Shown here one piece after another: positions 11,971-21,835 of a stretch of DNA of 64,000 bases. Within the stretch, counting starts at the first letter, position 1. Each line of letters begins with the position of its first letter. The translations under genes were made by a program, and so were the position numbers. The notes beneath the pieces were generated by a model. The model saw nothing but the letters and a program-made list of their open reading frames with translations. It did not search any database and was not told the DNA's origin. The stretch comes from Henricia sp. BOLD:AAB3569 (taxonomy: Eukaryota > Echinodermata > Asteroidea > Spinulosida > Echinasteridae): positions 1,786,068 through 1,850,067 of the forward strand of contig JBBELK010000386.1 in NCBI GenBank assembly GCA_037783545.1, read 5' to 3'.

Positions 11971-12952
11971 TTAGCATTTGCCAAAGCAGTGCTTCCAGTG
12001 CTTCCAGTGCTTCCATTGTATACCTTCAGCAAAACCTACGTTACCCTGATGGTAATATTTGCCATTGAGATTAGCAGAAAAACAACCGTTGAACCACCAA
12101 ACACATCGAAACAGGTCTGCACAATCCTCGTTTTTTAAATAATCGTTATCTTGATCCGTAGTAGTGAAAAATCTCCTTTGGCGTTTTATTCCGTCACCAG
12201 CCGTACCTTTGTATATACCAACATCGAGCTTGTACTTCTCATCCGATCGAGATGACAAACTTACCGTAATCGGCCCAAGCTGTGTTTCCTTCCCAGTCCC
12301 ACAAGTCCACTCGCAGTTGCCATTGTCCGCACTGAGTCATGCGTAGAGCTTCATTCCCAAGCCAGAACTCACCAGACAGATTGCCAAAGCCATGCTTGTA
12401 TTCATCCCAAGTACGGTAGAGGTCAACCGAGCCATCTTGACGCCTCTGAAAGACGATCCATCCTCCCCCATCAGTCTCCATGTCACAGTAGACCCGTAAG
12501 CCATCAGTTAGTCCAACAGGATAGATGGTTTAGATGCCATTGTCACGATGACCAGCTGTTAGCAACTCCTAACAGCTAGTGTAGTTTCTCAACAAGAAAG
12601 CTGTGGCCCTATCGCCATCATGGTAAGAGCTTCCTGGCAGATGTGTGAGGTCACACGGGCTCTGCTTTCGGGTCATATCGCTCAACTCGCAGAGATTCTC
12701 ATTTGCTTTATAGTTGAAAGACACACACTTTGGGTGAAAGGAACATTTACGACTGCAGGTCAAAAAGGTTTCGGCAGTAACTTTCTTAAATACGTGCTTT
12801 CCAAGGACGTGGTTGGTCATCATGTAAAAGGTTTTAGTAGTGGGGCACTCGCTCTTGCAAGAGAACACGAAGAAAATTACAAGCAATGATACACTTTTCT
12901 TGAGAACCGACAGAAAAGAACCAAACTTCTGTTCCATTTTACTGCGCAGCAC
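11971..12952 (-). pseudogene. PAN/Apple plus fibrinogen-domain protein, disrupted
   Basis: On the minus strand an intronless reading starts at ATG 12952. It has a hydrophobic signal-like segment (LLVIFFVFSC), a PAN/Apple-type domain with paired cysteines (TCSRKCSF, then CVSFNY and LCELSD), then a fibrinogen C-terminal domain: [46 protein letters not shown] and WWFNGCFSANLNGKYY. The frame is broken three times: TAG at 12569-12571, TAA at 12530-12532 (where fibrinogen domains usually have GIYTI), and a +1 shift near 12244-12250 that looks like a 4-bp duplication. After GIQW a 9-bp unit is triplicated and the usual C-terminal end is missing. Proteins of this type are secreted lectin or adhesion molecules. 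I infer a pseudogene. Sequencing error cannot fully explain three lesions. Confidence 0.8.
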
Positions 12953-13059
12953 TTAAACGTGCGTCGAACTGTTCAAGACATTCGCTAATTCCTCGAAGTA
13001 CAAAGTCTGACCCACAATGGTGGTAATGCTTAAGTTACTACCAGTGTACAATTTTTAAC

Positions 13060-13190
13060 AACCGAGTCCACATTCAGACGGACTATGCTTCCAGACCATG
13101 CATATTGTTCAACTAGCAAAGAATTCCCCTTTTGCGCGACAGTTGAAGGACTGCACGCTTCGTGTCAATGGAACATTCACGACCGCAGGT
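13060..13190 (-). pseudogene. Relic of a second PAN/Apple exon
   Basis: Aligns by eye with the PAN exon of the neighbouring gene (12650-12760). The minus strand gives TCGRECSIDTK against TCSRKCSFHPK, then stops. The shared DNA includes cgac-gcaggtca. It is probably the remains of a tandem duplicate. Confidence 0.5.
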
Positions 13191-14525
13191 CACAGGAGAA
13201 GAGTCGGTTATTGATTTAATCAAATGTCACAATCCAAGTGCTAATGGTTTGTGCGATATTGTCAGGCATGCAGCCGCTCAGATGAAGAGGGGTGATCCTG
13301 ATTATTTCCTGACAGAAGTGATAAACATGACATACAATTTAATTAATTATAATTATTATTATCATCTCATCTTCCTTTCGCAACGGTCTTTCCTGCACAC
13401 GTACCTAGTTTGCCAAGAACCCTTGCTGAAACGACTTATACTGGGCTTTATTTCAGGAATATTAGGCTTCCGCCTCGAGGCATAGTCATGGCTTCGAGAT
13501 CACCTTGGGCCTATAATCTTAACCATGACCCGAAAAAACAGCAGTCAATATTTGTTTTATATACCGAATGTGTAGATTTTTGTCATCTGGTTGGTTAAAA
13601 GTAACGATACATCATACAGTCATGACAGTGGTCCTTCGAGTTTCGATTTCGTAAAAGTTGTACATTTACAGCAAACATTTGTAGCATAATCACCTGGCAC
13701 TTTAGTAGCACATTTCACCTGACACAGTTTTCACTGTTGTAGGCCACTTCTCTTATATTCTTAAGGACTTCATCATCTACGACAGACGTCGAGATTCCGC
13801 CATTACCGTCCTGATGAATGTTTACGTGAAGCGCCCAGCTGCATAGTTGGTGCACAGCTATGCTAACACATGTAATGCGCGCGCCGGAACCCGCTAAATG
13901 ACTATGCCCGGGGCATGGCAACGACTATTGCCCGGTGGGCATATACGCGCCGGGTCTAGCCGATTCAATGCCCCCACTTTTAACCAATCAGATGACAGGA
14001 ATCTACGCATGAGGTATATAAATATGAATATTGATTAGCCAGTGACAGTGATCGCAACTGACCAATCACGCGCCGCGCACGTTGCACGTAGCGCGACATT
14101 AAAAATGCACCATAGCTACGGATGCTGTTGCCAACAGCAAGAGCCAATCACGCGCCTCGCTCCGTTTAGTGGTAGCGTCCACTTTTACTAGGGGGACGTC
14201 ACTGTAAGGGCGTTTTTTAATAGGCCTATCTTTATTCAGATGAACTGCGTTTAGCTTTTAGCGAAATATGATCTTCCTTCAGTTACGAACATTTATACTG
14301 CGTGCAAGATATTTATACTGCTATCCAAGGGGGCTATACAAAAGCAGGTGTTCATTGTTCCCAGTTCTTTTCTAATGGTATTGTAAACCTATATTGCCGT
14401 TTTCTCAAATGCCTTGCATTCAATCATTATTATTATCATCATTTATACTTGCGTTTCCTCACAAAATCTTATTTTTTTCTCACTGAAAAATCCCCTCCCC
14501 CAATCAAATCTGCAATTAACCATGC
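13191..14525. other. Intergenic, no gene recognised
   Basis: Holds an open frame at 13162-13485 of unknown meaning and GC-rich self-complementary stretches around 13860-14170. No conserved domain is recognised. Confidence 0.4.
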
Positions 14526-14529
14526 TTAA

Positions 14530-14865
14530 CGAGTCATAAGTTAATGCCAGTAAAACTAAATGTATGCTCATTGGCTCAAAAAGAAGGTCCTGGATAAGCG
14601 CGCATGAGCTCAGAGTACATATCAATAATAATCAAGTGCATAATGTTAAATCGTTTTAATGCTTGGGTGTTATTATTGACGAAACCTTAAGTTGGAACCA
14701 ACATGTCGAATATGTAAAGAAGACAGTTTTCTCGAAATTAGCTATGTTAAAAAGAATTCGCGACTGTGTAATTCAAAAGTACATGAACACCCTTATGTCG
14801 AGTTTAGTCATGCCTAGTCTAGATTATTGTTGCACAGTATGGGGTTACCGTTTATAATCTTTGGT
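14530..14865 (+). pseudogene. Reverse-transcriptase relic of a LINE-type (jockey-like) retrotransposon
   Basis: The plus strand encodes the C-terminal end of a non-LTR reverse transcriptase: LGVIIDETLSWNQHVEYV, then MLKRIRD and MPSLDYCCTVWG. Upstream residues continue in frame with a stop (TAA near 14658) just before the LGVIID motif. The element is truncated at both ends and inactive. Confidence 0.8.
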
Positions 14866-15146
14866 AAAGAAAACAAAGACGCACTATAACGTCTGTAAAT
14901 TGTGAAAGTAACTAAAATTCTTACCCGGCCAAGCTCCACACGACAACACACTAAGCAATACCGATGGTATGATGTAGCTATCGGCGAATATCGTGCATTT
15001 GAACACGGCAATTAGGTAAACATCCAACCGAGTCAAACTCCAAGACAATGAGCGAAATGATTGCTGGTATCAGATGGCACCGCTTGCGATGCAGATACGC
15101 TCCTTTCGTCTGACTAAAGTGTTGATGCGCCTAGATGAAACATTGC

Positions 15147-15340
15147 AAACTTAACGACGGTTTGACGTAACTTAATTGGTTAGGTTCCATTGTCGTTACC
15201 CAACTAAAACACACCAGCAGGAATACACAGAGCTCGCCACTTTGACAAATGAAGGACAAACAAATCCCCCACTTAAGCGAATGAAGTGAAGTTTGATGGG
15301 GATTCTATCTACCGATCCATTACCAAAATGAGGAGTCGCG
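15147..15340. repeat. Dispersed repeat shared with 16735-16930
   Basis: Both stretches carry cttaacga-ggtttgacgta, ttgtcgttacc-aactaaaac and cccacttaa-cgaatgaag in the same order. The family is unknown. Confidence 0.6.
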
Positions 15341-15467
15341 TACTGTGGCGGTCACGACCGCAAGAGCGTCTATACCTAAGACACTCGGGTCGCACAATTT
15401 CCGACGAGTCGACCAAGGTTCAATGACCCGGAATCGAACTTTGGCTAAACTTGGGTCTCAGAAATTG

Positions 15468-15621
15468 CTATAGACCGTATAGAATAGCTGCCATCTTGTG
15501 AGGCACCTTTTGTTACTTAAACTGTTCAACAATGTATAAAGCACAATACGTGCAACCATGCATGTCCTCAAGGAACAAAGAAACTGCCCCACAAGATGGC
15601 GGCTATTTGATATGGTCTATA
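15468..15621. mobile_element. MITE family C, copy 2
   Basis: Starts ctatagaccgtatagaatag and ends atatggtctata. Same family as 9357-9505. Confidence 0.8.
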
Positions 15622-16184
15622 CGAGCAGCCTCATGGCCCAGGGAAATTGATTCGTTTTGGAGGAAATATACCGCCCGTTGTAGCTGATATTTTCCCTCGG
15701 GGTAGGGAGAGGGACTCGGTACTGTAAATAATTCAAGAGTGCACATTGGACACATTCGAAGAACAAGGGAAAACATGCAGAGTACTGTCTAAAACGAATT
15801 TGTGTTTTTGAAACAAGTGTTAGGCGTATAAGGGTGCGAATACAGAAGACCCACCACACAGTCTTGAACACACCTCCCACCGCGGACGTCCCATTGTTTC
15901 TCTTTTGTTTTGACTTTTTCTGCATGGCAACTAGTTTAATTGGTTTTGTACACGATTTAATGGATTTTAGGGGGCCCGACACCCTGAATTCCATTGTATT
16001 CCTGTATTTTAATGAGGCTGGATCCGCCTCTGTACTTCTATGTACTTCTCACCCGAGACGTCAAACTCACCTTTGTAAAAAAGTGTTTTCTGTTCCACTG
16101 CATAATGGTTTAGAGCATTGTGGTGCAAGCTATGGAGCGTCAAAAGTAGACAACCCAAATTTCTCGCTTTCTGCTAACACTATG

Positions 16185-16270
16185 AGCAACTAACAATGGA
16201 AATTGGGCACAAACCATTGTTATTAACAATGGTGTGTGCCCAATTTCCATTGTTAGTTGTTCATAGTGTA
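16185..16270. repeat. Perfect hairpin repeat
   Basis: The words caatggaaattgggcac and gtgcccaatttccattg face each other across aaccattgttattaacaatgg. A related, partly decayed hairpin lies at 53640-53700. Confidence 0.85.
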
Positions 16271-17029
16271 ACTAGTATATTTTCAGGTTTTTAGAATTCG
16301 CGACGAGAATTTAAAAAAAAAATTTTCTGCTAGCAGAAATATGGATATTACTTTGACGACTCTCGTGGCGCCCCTAAAGTGGACGAACTAAAAACGTATC
16401 TCTCGTCGGGTTCGGAAACATATTTGCGGTTATGCTCCCGAAAACGGAGCAAACCACGGCTACACACCTCGTGAACAAAACGTATGCAGATTCATAAAAA
16501 TCAAATTGATTGAACCACATACATTGTTAGTTCATATTATAGTGGTTGAAACACCTTTTCAAATGAGGTCTCTCCATGTTAAACGGTTATTAAAACTAAA
16601 GTTATCGTGGATTTTTTTTTGTCAGTCGAATTTGTTGTATAGTCGATGTACGGTCCAAGCGGTTTAGCAAATTTTTGTTTTAGTAGGTTAAAGCGTTGGT
16701 ATGTGCAGATGAAAAATGGGAAACTTAACGAAGGTTTGACGTAGCCTTTATGGTTCCATGATGCATGACAATTGTCGTTACCAACTAAAACACATCGTCA
16801 GCAAAACACAAGGCGGACTTTTTCAGTACTCGTTACTTTGACAAATGAAAAAGGCAAAATCTCCCACTTAAACGAATGAAGTTCGATGAGGATACCGATC
16901 CATTATACCGAAATGATGAGTCATGTATTGTATTGTTTGGTTATAGTAAGGAATGCAACACATTCAAAGAAAAAAAACAAAAAACATCACGCCGAGTACT
17001 GTCTAAAACAGTACAATATTTTTATGTTC

Positions 17030-17160
17030 AATATTTTTATGTCTCCTCGTCATGAAAATACCGAACTCGCCATTGGTTCGTTCGGTATTTTCATGTCTCC
17101 TCGTCTTAAAAATACCGAACTTGCCATTGGTTCGTTCGGTATTTTCATGTCTCGTGCGGT
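17030..17160. repeat. Two tandem hairpin units (about 60 bp)
   Basis: Each unit has aaaataccgaac and its complement gttcggtatttt around ttgccattg, separated by catgtctcctcgtc. Short ORFs here run open on both strands because of the symmetry. Confidence 0.8.
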
Positions 17161-17199
17161 ATATTCTCATATCACATTGGCCCTCAATTTTTATACCCA

Positions 17200-17360
17200 G
17201 CACGATATGGGGCCTAAGGACCGCTCCCCCTCCCCCACACGCCCCATATGACTCAACACACTCTTCCCTTTTGTTGACGCACCAACCCCGCTCCCCCTAA
17301 AAACTGAAAGGGTTAGGGTAAGGGTAATCTCGGCCCCATATCGTGCTGCATACGTGTCAA
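17200..17360. repeat. Inverted-repeat element with cacgatatggggcc ends
   Basis: cacgatatggggcc at the left pairs with ggccccatatcgtg at the right. The interior shares acacactcttcccttttgtt with 28900-28930. Confidence 0.65.
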
Positions 17361-18142
17361 TTTGTACCAGTGAAATGAAGTAATCACAATATGAAAGCAT
17401 GATTACTCATACTCGGACTATTCTCCGGGTTTTGCGTGATTTATTATTGTAACATTATATTCTCATTTGCACGGTTTAAGCTATAGCGACATTCCATCAT
17501 ATAAGACTGTACAGTGTGTATATATACATCGATAGAAGATAAACCATGGCGGTAATCGTATACAATTTAAACAGTAAAATACATGTAAAGTTTTACAAAG
17601 TGTTAAACACCTTTTTTTCCGGACCTCGTATTCAACGTGCAAACACGAATAGGACCGGTATTGGAAACCATTTTTAGTCATTCCATGGTGAATACCATGT
17701 GAAGTACATGTATGCTCAGGAAACCATCAGCGCACGATAGCGCCGATGAGAATTCCCGCTACCGCTGCATGGTCGTGTATAAAGCGCAATGCATTGCCTA
17801 GCCTTTTGACAAGGCCTCGTGAATTTGGGCGATTTGGTGACTTGAGTGGAGTCTACACACGCCGAGTGTCTCATTCGCTTGGCTTTTTCGAACTGCGAGG
17901 CTATTCTTATTTATTTATTTCTTTATAATCGCTACCGAATTCGGTAGCAGAAATCAGCCAGTCACGTGCAGGTCACCCTATGCAAATATCGACGTAAACA
18001 ATTACAGCCTTTTTGCCTTTATGTGGGAACGTATGTCGTTCAGCCAATCAACGCAGCGCTTTTTAATGGTCCAATACCGGTCCTCATATTCGTGTGCGTA
18101 TGTGGAATTTGTGGTCTGGGTACCAGTCTAGGATAAAGGCTG

Positions 18143-18285
18143 TATAGACCGTATCGAATAGCCGCCATCTTGTGGGGCAGTTTCTTTGCTCCTTGAGGAC
18201 ATATTGTGCTTCCATTGTTGAACGGTTTAAGTAACAAAAGGTGCCCCACGAAATGGCAGCTATTCGATACCGTACGGTCTTATTC
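18143..18285. mobile_element. MITE family C, copy 3
   Basis: Starts tatagaccgtatcgaatagc and ends at a diverged complement (gctattcgataccgtacggt). Confidence 0.8.
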
Positions 18286-18444
18286 GATGACAACTTCATT
18301 GATATTTTACCAGCTGAGCTAGTAGTATGAGGCACAGTAGTATATTCCACTGTGGAAAGATTTTAAAATTCATACAAATTTTAAACGACTGTACTTTGTA
18401 CAGTTTAAAGAAAATATAGTCGAAAAGGAACTAAGCTATAAAAT

Positions 18445-19210
18445 ACAGTAAAACTTGTATATAGTGGCCACTATAGACAGGTGGCCCCTTTAGAAAGGTT
18501 GCATTATACACGTGGCATTCGGGACCAAAGATGGGTGGCCACTATAAACAGGTGGCCTCTTTATAGAGGTTGTATTAGCATTATACAACTTGGCATTTTG
18601 AACCAAAGATAGGTGGCCACTATAAACAGGTGACCTCTTTATCCGGGTGGCCTTAAAGGAGTGTGACAAGATCACTTTTTTTTACCCATAACTCCCCGGG
18701 ACTTACCTTATGGGTCATGAGATTTTTATATCATAACATCCGTTATATTTTTCTGATTACGAAACTGAAACTCCCGCGCTTCTAGGCCGCATATTTCCGA
18801 GGATATCGTCGAAAATCCACCGATTATTTGTAAACTAATTTTCCAGTATCAACGTTTATCCGCTGAAAGCCGACTCGATAGTTTTGTTCAATTTTTTACT
18901 GGAAATTGCGAATGTTTTCGTGTTTTTGGGACATGGGAGGTGTGTATGGGAGTTACTTGATAATATTGGTAAGTTACATCGAAAACTATTTTCCAGAAAC
19001 TCTGGTCACGCTCCTTTAATAGCAGGTTTCACCGAACAGAATTTGAAAATTGATCCCAAAACTCGTCTATAGTGAAGTGGGCACTCTCGGTACCAGAAAG
19101 AAGAAAACGCACCACTATAAAAAGGTTTCAATAGCATTATACATAATGGACCAAAGATGGGTGGCCACTATAAACAGGTGGCCTCTTTATCAAAGTGGCC
19201 TTAGTAGCAG
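18445..19210. repeat. Tandem GTGGCCACTATAAACAGG-type repeat split by a MITE
   Basis: Units containing gtggccactata-acaggtggcc recur at 18465-18652 and again at 19075-19205. The block between is the 367-bp family A MITE, so the MITE landed in an existing tandem array. Confidence 0.75.
18653..19019. mobile_element. MITE family A, copy 2 (367 bp)
   Basis: TTAA at both ends. Same length as the copies at 2511-2877 and 31532-31898. Confidence 0.85.
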
Positions 19211-20040
19211 GTTTGACTGTATTACTTAACTATAGTGTTTCACTTACTCGTACCGTGCTCATACAGTCACGAGTACTTTACGGTTATCGGCCACCACAAC
19301 GGTTCGGTACCATTATCCAATTATTTGGATATTCAAATATTTGATCGATAACTAAATAATTATTTAAATAAAAATATCAGTATTCGAAAAGGTTCAGAAG
19401 TGATTAATTTCTCAGTAAAAACTAGAGAAAAAAAGGAGTGTATTTTTACAAAAATAGTAAATTATTTGATATGACTCGGCCTCAGTATAGAAACAGCCTT
19501 AAACGGTTATTTGCCGATAGCAAATTAAAACTTGCTTAGCCACTCCGCAGCATCCTCTTGCAACAGTGCCCCTTTAACGCACTCCCCTATTTGTGCGAAC
19601 AGTGGCCCTGTTAAAACCGGCCCCATTTCGCTGGGGAACAAGCGACAGAAATCTTGTCGCCTCACTGGACCAATCATGGACGCTTGGCAGTGCATTGCGG
19701 GGCATTAAAATGTAACGCGCGCAGATTGTAAACACCGTGCATGCATGTGATACATGTACTCGGTAATGCTGGCCGTTGTCCGCGTCGACGATTGGCTGCT
19801 ATTTAAAAGTATACAGGGGAATCCGTTCCATTCACGTTAGTCAGCATGCATCAATGTTATTCATTTGAAAAACTGGAGTAAATAACATCGTCGCCAGAAA
19901 TTTTGGTAGGAATAGGACAGTCATAAGAAACAGAACCCAATACAATTTCTGGAAAGTAGAGAAATCGTTTCTTTTCGGCATAACATGACCGAATTGATTA
20001 AATTACATCAAACTGACTCGGGCATGCGTTTGCTGAACGC
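19211..20040. other. Intergenic, nothing recognised
   Basis: No coding motif or clear repeat structure is seen beyond AT-rich sequence around 19320-19480. Confidence 0.4.
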
Positions 20041-20044
20041 AACA

Positions 20045-20290
20045 GCCGCCTCACTTTACAGATTTGCATGGATTTCCTCAGGGCATTGTAACATCGCTTA
20101 GCAGAGTGGAATTTCCCCGAGATCTCAGGAGGCTTCACGAGGCTAGGCATTTTCCAATTTATTCCCCTGGAGCGGGAGACTGCACTTGCAGTTTTGGTTA
20201 TGCAGTATACATGTATGTCTCTGGGGCTGGAGACTTGATGACTAGTTTTTATTTCAAGTCCAGTCACAGGTCAAAAACCAAAAACTGACT
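20045..20290. repeat. Dispersed repeat shared with 41620-41840
   Basis: Both copies contain attttccaatttattc, ctggagcgggagactgcac and gcagtatacatgtatgtctc in order, ending near ccaaaaactga. Confidence 0.75.
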
Positions 20291-20653
20291 TTACCCCAAC
20301 TTAACAAGATGAGAGACCAGCTCTGCCCTGGTCTAATTCATGGGCTTATTCTGTATAACCGCCCCAAGACACTCACACTTAGAACTGCATATGCAGTTCC
20401 CCCGTCGCGAAGTGGTTAAAGAAGGTTTTTGCTGGTGCACACAACAGTATTTTGAAAGTAGAAACAGCCAATAGTAGTTTCGAAATCACGCAAAGACATA
20501 GGTACCCTCGCCAGGAGTTGGAGTAACACTTTCATGGAAATTGCACCCCTCCCCTCACACCCAAACCACCCTTCACCCTTAGTAGAAGCTTGTTCAAAGA
20601 GTGTGGCAGGTAATTCCGGCAAATTCCCAACTACTGACTTACTTCCACCTTTA

Positions 20654-21835
20654 CTAGCTCTCTATGCTTTTAAGAAATCCCCACATGTCTGATTCAGTGG
20701 CCTTCAGAATCTCAACTTGCTCTACTTTCATGCTCTCGAAGACTTCGTCAAACCTACAGGGCGAGAGAACAATAAAAGGGACTACGATATTAACAAATGC
20801 AAAAGATTCATTCACATCCAAGGCCGAAAATCCATGCACCCATCATGCGATGCGCGTAGCGCGCTGTGTTTTGAAAATCCATACACGTACGCATTTCTGT
20901 ATTAAAAGCCCTGCACAGGAAACGACAAGCACCAAATAGAAAATACAATTTGTCATCAAACTTGGAGTGGCTTTGGTAAGTTGGTGGTCAGACTGTCATT
21001 TCTCTTACGTCGTATAAATTAAGATGTTGTCCAACTAACCTCTCTCTCTATTATAACTGTGTGAAGGAGCGTATTTCAGGCCATTTTCCCAGTGAATTTC
21101 ACAAACAAACTTGTAGTGTGTGCGTCATCCGTGTTAAGCGCTCCCTGGAGCGTATTAAATTTAAATGGCAACGCAACAGTATAGTGCAGTGCACAGTATG
21201 AACACATGGACATATCCGCGTTGCTTTTCAAACAACTGATGTTTACGCATCACGCATAATGCGCGACGCATGATGCATACATGGATTAGTAAGAATTTAG
21301 TACTCGGATGTCACTAATTTTGCCTTTTAAATGATTTATTATACATCAATTAGGGCAAATCTAATGAAGAAACCAAAATTTGGAGGGGAAAAAATATGAA
21401 GAATTTACCAGAAAAAAGTTCGGCTTAAAGGCACAGGCTCGTCAGCAATGCGTGCGCGGCAAATTCGTGCGACGAAATACGCAGCTCCACAGTAAAGGCA
21501 TGGAGCTGCGTATTTCATGGCACGAATTTGGCGCGCACGCATTGCTGACGAGCCTGTGCCTTTAACTAATCTTCGTCGAATGAAGCGATTTTTCTAGTGA
21601 GAACGGGCACCAACCTGCTTATTGCAATAGAGCTCTGATTCATCAGTATCAATGACTCTTGCAGGGGCTTGTTGCCAAGGGGATTAATGCTTTGTAGTAG
21701 GCCAGGCAGTCCAGGGGACGCATCAGAGTTTGAGCTACTGGCTGAGGCTGCAGACGACTGGCGACTGTATGATGAGCTGACACCTGCACCGGTCGTTGTC
21801 ATGGAGGAGGGGGCGCTGCTGTGTACTTTAGTGAC
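20654..21835 (-). CDS. IKBKB: IKK C-terminal exons 18-19, with a possible short alternative end
   Basis: Exon 18 begins at 21835 ([11 protein letters not shown]) with a serine-rich stretch, then [12 protein letters not shown]. Using the donor at 21614 (AGCAG|GTTGGT, phase 2) it joins exon 19 (20753-20654), whose acceptor has a strong pyrimidine tract. That gives [16 protein letters not shown] and ends [14 protein letters not shown], which aligns with the vertebrate tail ending in the NEMO-binding motif LDWSWL. If the donor is not used, exon 18 reads through to TAG at 21566-21568 and ends ASFDED (736 aa) without a NEMO-binding-like end. The spliced form fits the family length better. The donor is not a strong one, so both ends may exist. 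Confidence 0.75.

Noticed and set aside
13162-13485. 107-aa plus-strand ORF containing LIKCHNPSANGLCDIV
   Set aside because: The composition looks coding-like but I recognise no family, and its start overlaps the antisense of a decayed PAN exon. A database search would decide.
20416-20622. 68-aa minus-strand ORF downstream of IKK
   Set aside because: It follows the IKK stop at 20654 and is most simply 3' UTR.
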